From Croceicoccus sp. YJ47 (GTDB lineage: Bacteria; Pseudomonadota; Alphaproteobacteria; Sphingomonadales; Sphingomonadaceae): DNA of 64,000 bases. The position numbers and the translations under genes were made by a program. Shown in pieces: positions 60,628-64,000 of this stretch. The stretch's first letter is position 1, and every line of letters starts with the position of its first letter. Below the pieces are notes generated by a model. The model made no database searches. It was not told the DNA's origin and saw only the letters and a program-made list of their open reading frames with translations. Where the stretch lies: the NCBI RefSeq assembly GCF_016745095.1, contig NZ_CP067087.1, forward strand, positions 810,501 through 874,500. The letters are read 5' to 3'.

Positions 60628-63600
60628 GCCGGAGGCAGGACGGCGAGCCAGGTGATCACCTCCCAGTCGTCCAGCCCGCTATCCCCGCCAGCGCCTTCTA
60701 CGCCGCCGGTGGTGAAGAGGCTTTCGACCGCGCGCTCTTCCGCTTTACCGGTTACGCCGCGAATCGCGGCCGCCAGCAGGCCTTGGTATTTCTCCATCTT
60801 GCTGCCGTCGCGCGTCGCGGCGTTGAGCTGCACCCACGCCTGTTCTTGTTCCTCCGCTGGAGTGGCTGCTGCCAGACGAAGAAGGTCGAGCATTCGCTTC
60901 GGCTGGCTGGGCGGAAGGATCACCCGCTCATCCTCACCGACATAAATCAGCGCATGCGGGAAAATCGGATCGCCCTTTGCCAGCGCGCGTTCGGCATTCG
61001 GCGTGGCAGCCTTCAGCAGAAACAACGCGCCAGGCGGGAAATCATCATTAGCGGGAATAGGCGAATAGGTGCCGATCATCCGCTGGGCGACCGCCTCGCG
61101 TTCGTCGGCTGACAGACGGGCGAGATCCAGCCGGAGGTCATTCAGGGTCATGTCCGTGATGGATACGCCGGAAGACAGGTCTTCCAGATCAATGACCCGA
61201 TCCTGAAGCGATTCCAGCTGGCGGCGGCGGTATTCCAGATCGTTCATCCGATCGCCCGCCTGTGCTTCGATCAGGTTCTCCTCGCCCGTCGCGGAGACGT
61301 CGAGCAGCATCATCTTGCCCGATACGCTGCGCTCAAGGCCGATGTAGCTGTCGAGGTCCATGTTGGGCCAGAAGTTGACGAGCTGGATGACATCGTTTGG
61401 CGAACCGAGCCGGTCTACGCGCCCAAAGCGCTGCACGATCCGGACCGGGTTCCAGTGAATGTCGTAATTCACCACGCAGTCGCAATCCTGGAGGTTCTGG
61501 CCCTCCGAAATACAGTCCGTGGCAATGATCAATTCGACTTCCGGTTCGTCCGCCAGATTCTCCGGTCGTGCGCGCGATTGCGGTGAGAACGCTGTAAGTA
61601 TGGAGCCCAGATCGGGACGGAGACGCGGGTGCGTCGTGCGGTTTCGACCGGAACCCGTCACCAGGGCCATCGGTCGCGGATATTCATCGGCCAGCTGCTC
61701 GTAGAGATACTGCGCCGTATCCGCGAAGGCCGTGAAGACCAGCAGCTTCGTATTGCCCGCGTTGTATGGCGCGCGAAGTTTTTCAGAGATTAGCGCCTTG
61801 AGATCCGCAAGCTTGGCGTCACGCTCTGGGGTGACCTGCCTTGCCTGCCGGAGAAGGCTGGCAAGCCTGTCGCGATCCTCCGCCAGGTCCTGCCGCCAGC
61901 GAACGAGATCCGCGTCGCTGAGCAACACGCGGATGTTCTTGCCGACACCAAGCTGCTCGAATTCGGGATCGTCGTCTTCCAGATCGTCGATCGACGGAGC
62001 GTCAATGCTGTCGTCATGCGCATCGATACGCCCGATCAGCTCTTCCACCGCGGCAAGCTGCCGCTCGATGGTGAGTGCAAGGGCATGCACCGAGCTTTCC
62101 ATCCGCTTGAGCAGGTTCACCCGCATGAGCGCAACGAGGCTTTCTTCGCGGTCGAGCTGCCGAAATACGCTCGCGCCCGAACCCGTCTGCTGGCTGTAAC
62201 GGCGATCGTATGCCTCGCGGCGATCCTCCATCACGTAACGCAATGGAGCGAATGCGGCGAGTTTGAGTAAGCGGATTTCGGTGTTGACCTCGCCTATGGG
62301 CGGGAAGCCGTCGGACAGGTCAACATCCGAATAGATGTTTTTTGGCGCGAGACGTTCGGGGAAGGTCCCGGTTTCTTCGGTGCCGTAGTATTTCTCGATG
62401 TGCTTCCGGCTACGCGCGATAGTGAGCAGATCCAACAGTCGAAAATAGTCGAAGCCAAGCATCTCCAGCAGCCTGGCCGGTGATCGCCGATCGTCGGGCA
62501 AATCCTGCCAGCGGTTAAACTGGCCCTGCGCGATACGCACCGTGCCCGCTATGCTGGGGACGCCGTGGCCAGCCAGTGCACGATCATCGCCTTCGGTTGC
62601 GAAGGCGATCTGGTTCTTGAGGTCGTTCAGCCGGTTATTGACCGGGGTTGCGGACAGCATCAGCACCTTGGTGTCGACGCCAGCCTTCACGACCGCGTTC
62701 AGCAGCTTGTCGTATCGGCTTTCACGCTCACCCTTGCCAGCGGGACGATTTCGAAAGTTGTGGCTCTCGTCGATCACGACGAGGTTGTAATTACCCCAGT
62801 TGATGTGGCTGAGGTCTATCTCCCCGGATTGGCCCTGTTCCCGCGACAGGTCCGTGTGGTTGAGCACATCGAAAGCGAAGCGATCGCCTGCCAACATATT
62901 GCGCACGTCGTTCTGGGTCCACAGCGTCCAGTTCTCGCGAAGGCGCTTGGGCGCCAGCACGAGCACACGGGCATTGCGGAGCTCGTAATACTTGATGACC
63001 GCTAAAGCCTCGAAAGTTTTTCCCAAGCCAACGCTGTCGGCAAGGATGCACCCGCCGAAACGCTGGAGTTTGTCGATGGCCCCTATGACCCCATCCTTCT
63101 GAAACCGGTAAAGTTTCGACCAGACTGTCGTATCCCGGATGCCCGTTGCGGCATCCACGATCTTACTCTCGTCAGTTGCTTCCTCCATTTCGGCAAAGAG
63201 GTGGAACAGCCCTTGGAGATAGACGCTCTGCGCCGGATGAGGCTCTGCTCCATCGCCGACTGCTTTCAATAGCGACTGTACAGCATCGCCCTCGGCATCG
63301 GCATGTATCCATTGGGCGCGAAACCATTGGCGAAGGTGCTCGAGCTCTTCCTCAGTCTCAGTTTCCTGGACGAACCCGAGGGATGCTTGCGGCGCGATCC
63401 CCAGACCAGGGGTCGTCAGCTCGCAGTTTCCAAGGAGCGCAGTCGAAGGCCCTAATACAACCGATTGTGCCGGCGGCAGCGCAGCCTGCCTAACCTGCGC
63501 TCCTTCGAGAATCGAACAGAGTTGGCGGCAAAGCGCGCGTGTTTCGAGGGCATTGCGACGCTGCCGATCGTTCTGGGCTCCCGACAGTTCCTGATGCGAT

Positions 63601-63767
63601 GTCCCAGCGCCAAGAAGGAGACGCTGCAGACGGTTACCTGCATCCGGGGGGAACGCCGCGGACGCTCCGAATACGGAGACGCCGCCCGTGAGGATATCGA
63701 ATTCACCCTTCGCCGTGCAAAGCCGATCAATGACCCGCTCGCCTCCTGAATTCGAAATGATCCGCAA
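60624..63767 (-). CDS. SNF2/DEAD-type helicase with PLD-like N-terminus
   Basis: A 1047-residue superfamily 2 helicase. Residues 1-180 resemble the phospholipase-D-like N-domain of restriction-linked helicases (ERVIDRLCTAKGEFDILTGG). Walker A is CILADSVGLGKTFEAL near residue 243, motif II VVIDESHNFRNRP near 325, motif III LSATPVNNRL near 365. The C-terminal lobe has ATDCISEGQNLQDCDCVVNYD and the NPVRIVQRFGRVDRLG arginine-finger motif near 755. A long coiled-coil insert lies between the lobes. First clear gene of the methyltransferase operon; without nuclease motifs of its own, it would act as the translocating subunit. Confidence 0.9.
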   Translation of the reverse strand: MRIISNSGGERVIDRLCTAKGEFDILTGGVSVFGASAAFPPDAGNRLQRLLLGAGTSHQELSGAQNDRQRRNALETRALCRQLCSILEGAQVRQAALPPAQSVVLGPSTALLGNCELTTPGLGIAPQASLGFVQETETEEELEHLRQWFRAQWIHADAEGDAVQSLLKAVGDGAEPHPAQSVYLQGLFHLFAEMEEATDESKIVDAATGIRDTTVWSKLYRFQKDGVIGAIDKLQRFGGCILADSVGLGKTFEALAVIKYYELRNARVLVLAPKRLRENWTLWTQNDVRNMLAGDRFAFDVLNHTDLSREQGQSGEIDLSHINWGNYNLVVIDESHNFRNRPAGKGERESRYDKLLNAVVKAGVDTKVLMLSATPVNNRLNDLKNQIAFATEGDDRALAGHGVPSIAGTVRIAQGQFNRWQDLPDDRRSPARLLEMLGFDYFRLLDLLTIARSRKHIEKYYGTEETGTFPERLAPKNIYSDVDLSDGFPPIGEVNTEIRLLKLAAFAPLRYVMEDRREAYDRRYSQQTGSGASVFRQLDREESLVALMRVNLLKRMESSVHALALTIERQLAAVEELIGRIDAHDDSIDAPSIDDLEDDDPEFEQLGVGKNIRVLLSDADLVRWRQDLAEDRDRLASLLRQARQVTPERDAKLADLKALISEKLRAPYNAGNTKLLVFTAFADTAQYLYEQLADEYPRPMALVTGSGRNRTTHPRLRPDLGSILTAFSPQSRARPENLADEPEVELIIATDCISEGQNLQDCDCVVNYDIHWNPVRIVQRFGRVDRLGSPNDVIQLVNFWPNMDLDSYIGLERSVSGKMMLLDVSATGEENLIEAQAGDRMNDLEYRRRQLESLQDRVIDLEDLSSGVSITDMTLNDLRLDLARLSADEREAVAQRMIGTYSPIPANDDFPPGALFLLKAATPNAERALAKGDPIFPHALIYVGEDERVILPPSQPKRMLDLLRLAAATPAEEQEQAWVQLNAATRDGSKMEKYQGLLAAAIRGVTGKAEERAVESLFTTGGVEGAGGDSGLDDWEVITWLAVLPPA

Positions 63768-63870
63768 CCCAACCCCCAGTTTCTATCCGCAAGCTTGCTA
63801 GCCGGACCAATCTATGAGGACAACGAATGGTTTGCGGTCAACAAAGGAGGCAAATTGCGTCAATTGAGAC

Positions 63871-63999
63871 CTAGTTAACTAAACGAAGTTGAGGTTTTGC
63901 GCGTGGCACAGGATAGAGAGCCTCTACGTCATTCGACAAAAGTCCAAATATTTCTCCAAGATCATCGACCGAGTAATCTAGTTCTGTCAGGTGAGCTTG
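63871..63999 (-). CDS. C-terminal end of an unknown gene, cut by the window edge
   Basis: On the minus strand an open frame enters at the right edge and reads ELDYSVDDLGEIFGLLSNDV and then YPVPRAKPQLRLVN before TAG at 63871-63873. Codon use looks coding. About 104 bp separate it from the helicase start, so it could be the gene upstream in the same operon. Family not recognised. Confidence 0.4.
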   Translation of the reverse strand, partial: QAHLTELDYSVDDLGEIFGLLSNDVEALYPVPRAKPQLRLVN

Positions 64000-64000
64000 T

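Noticed and set aside
1-64000. CRISPR arrays, rRNA genes, further tRNAs
   Set aside because: No regularly spaced repeats, rRNA sequence or second cloverleaf was seen.

Overview
The window looks like chromosomal DNA of a high-GC alphaproteobacterium, most likely Sphingomonadales (Erythrobacteraceae or Sphingomonadaceae). The grounds are the def/recR/fmt/truA block, the hisG-hisD-DUF1993-nusB-thiL block, a DUF1109 (NrsF)-controlled ECF sigma factor, and the general codon use. The genus is inference; no 16S gene is present.

Positions 1-23277 are dense core genome. They hold a Cys-rich copper-storage-type protein, peptide deformylase, recR, fmt, truA, a MATE exporter, an MDR reductase, a class A penicillin-binding protein, cobS, a J-domain protein, a bolA-GST-pirin operon, the his/nusB/thiL operon, tesB, a SPOR lipoprotein, a DUF418 protein, bfd/bfr, der, DUF3297 and tRNA-Val(CAC).

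Everything to the right of the tRNA is accessory. Positions 23491-26324 are an insertion-sequence zone: an IS5-family element sits inside an unknown gene, and a decayed IS1380-family transposase follows. Positions 26671-30290 form an arsenic operon in the order arsR-arsI-arsC-arsC-acr3-arsH, with arsH frameshifted. An APC permease follows.

Positions 32146-51382 hold the most interesting unit. An ECF16/SigF-type sigma factor and its DUF1109 anti-sigma factor lie in a long co-directional operon with a DoxX protein, two fused flavoprotein oxidoreductases, a TonB-dependent receptor, a nucleoside-type transporter, a CDP-alcohol phosphatidyltransferase and an AhpD-like protein. Six copies of GTAACC-N16-CGAA (one with GTAACT), the motif known for Caulobacter SigF, stand in intergenic DNA. 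They precede this operon, a flavodoxin-like/AhpD-like operon, a small membrane protein, a CBS-domain/papain-like pair, and the two divergent precursors of a bufferin-type (MNIO) RiPP cluster, bufA1 and bufA2-bufB-bufC. The sequence therefore shows one sigma factor and most of a local regulon in about 19 kb.

Positions 51498-57732 carry a peroxiredoxin-like gene, a SulP-Usp-DksA/TraR operon, an MFS transporter and a diguanylate cyclase. At 58098-58941 a second, decayed copy of the IS5 element truncates a DNA methyltransferase. That gene belonged to a helicase-DUF4391-methyltransferase (type III-like restriction/defence) operon running to the right edge.

An unusually large number of genes carry single-base lesions: fmt (nonsense), an epoxide-hydrolase-like gene, arsH, the CBS and papain-like genes, the IS1380 transposase, IS5 copy 2, and the small gene at 59476. 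Either decay or uncorrected homopolymer errors in the assembly could explain this, so the calls below keep both readings open.
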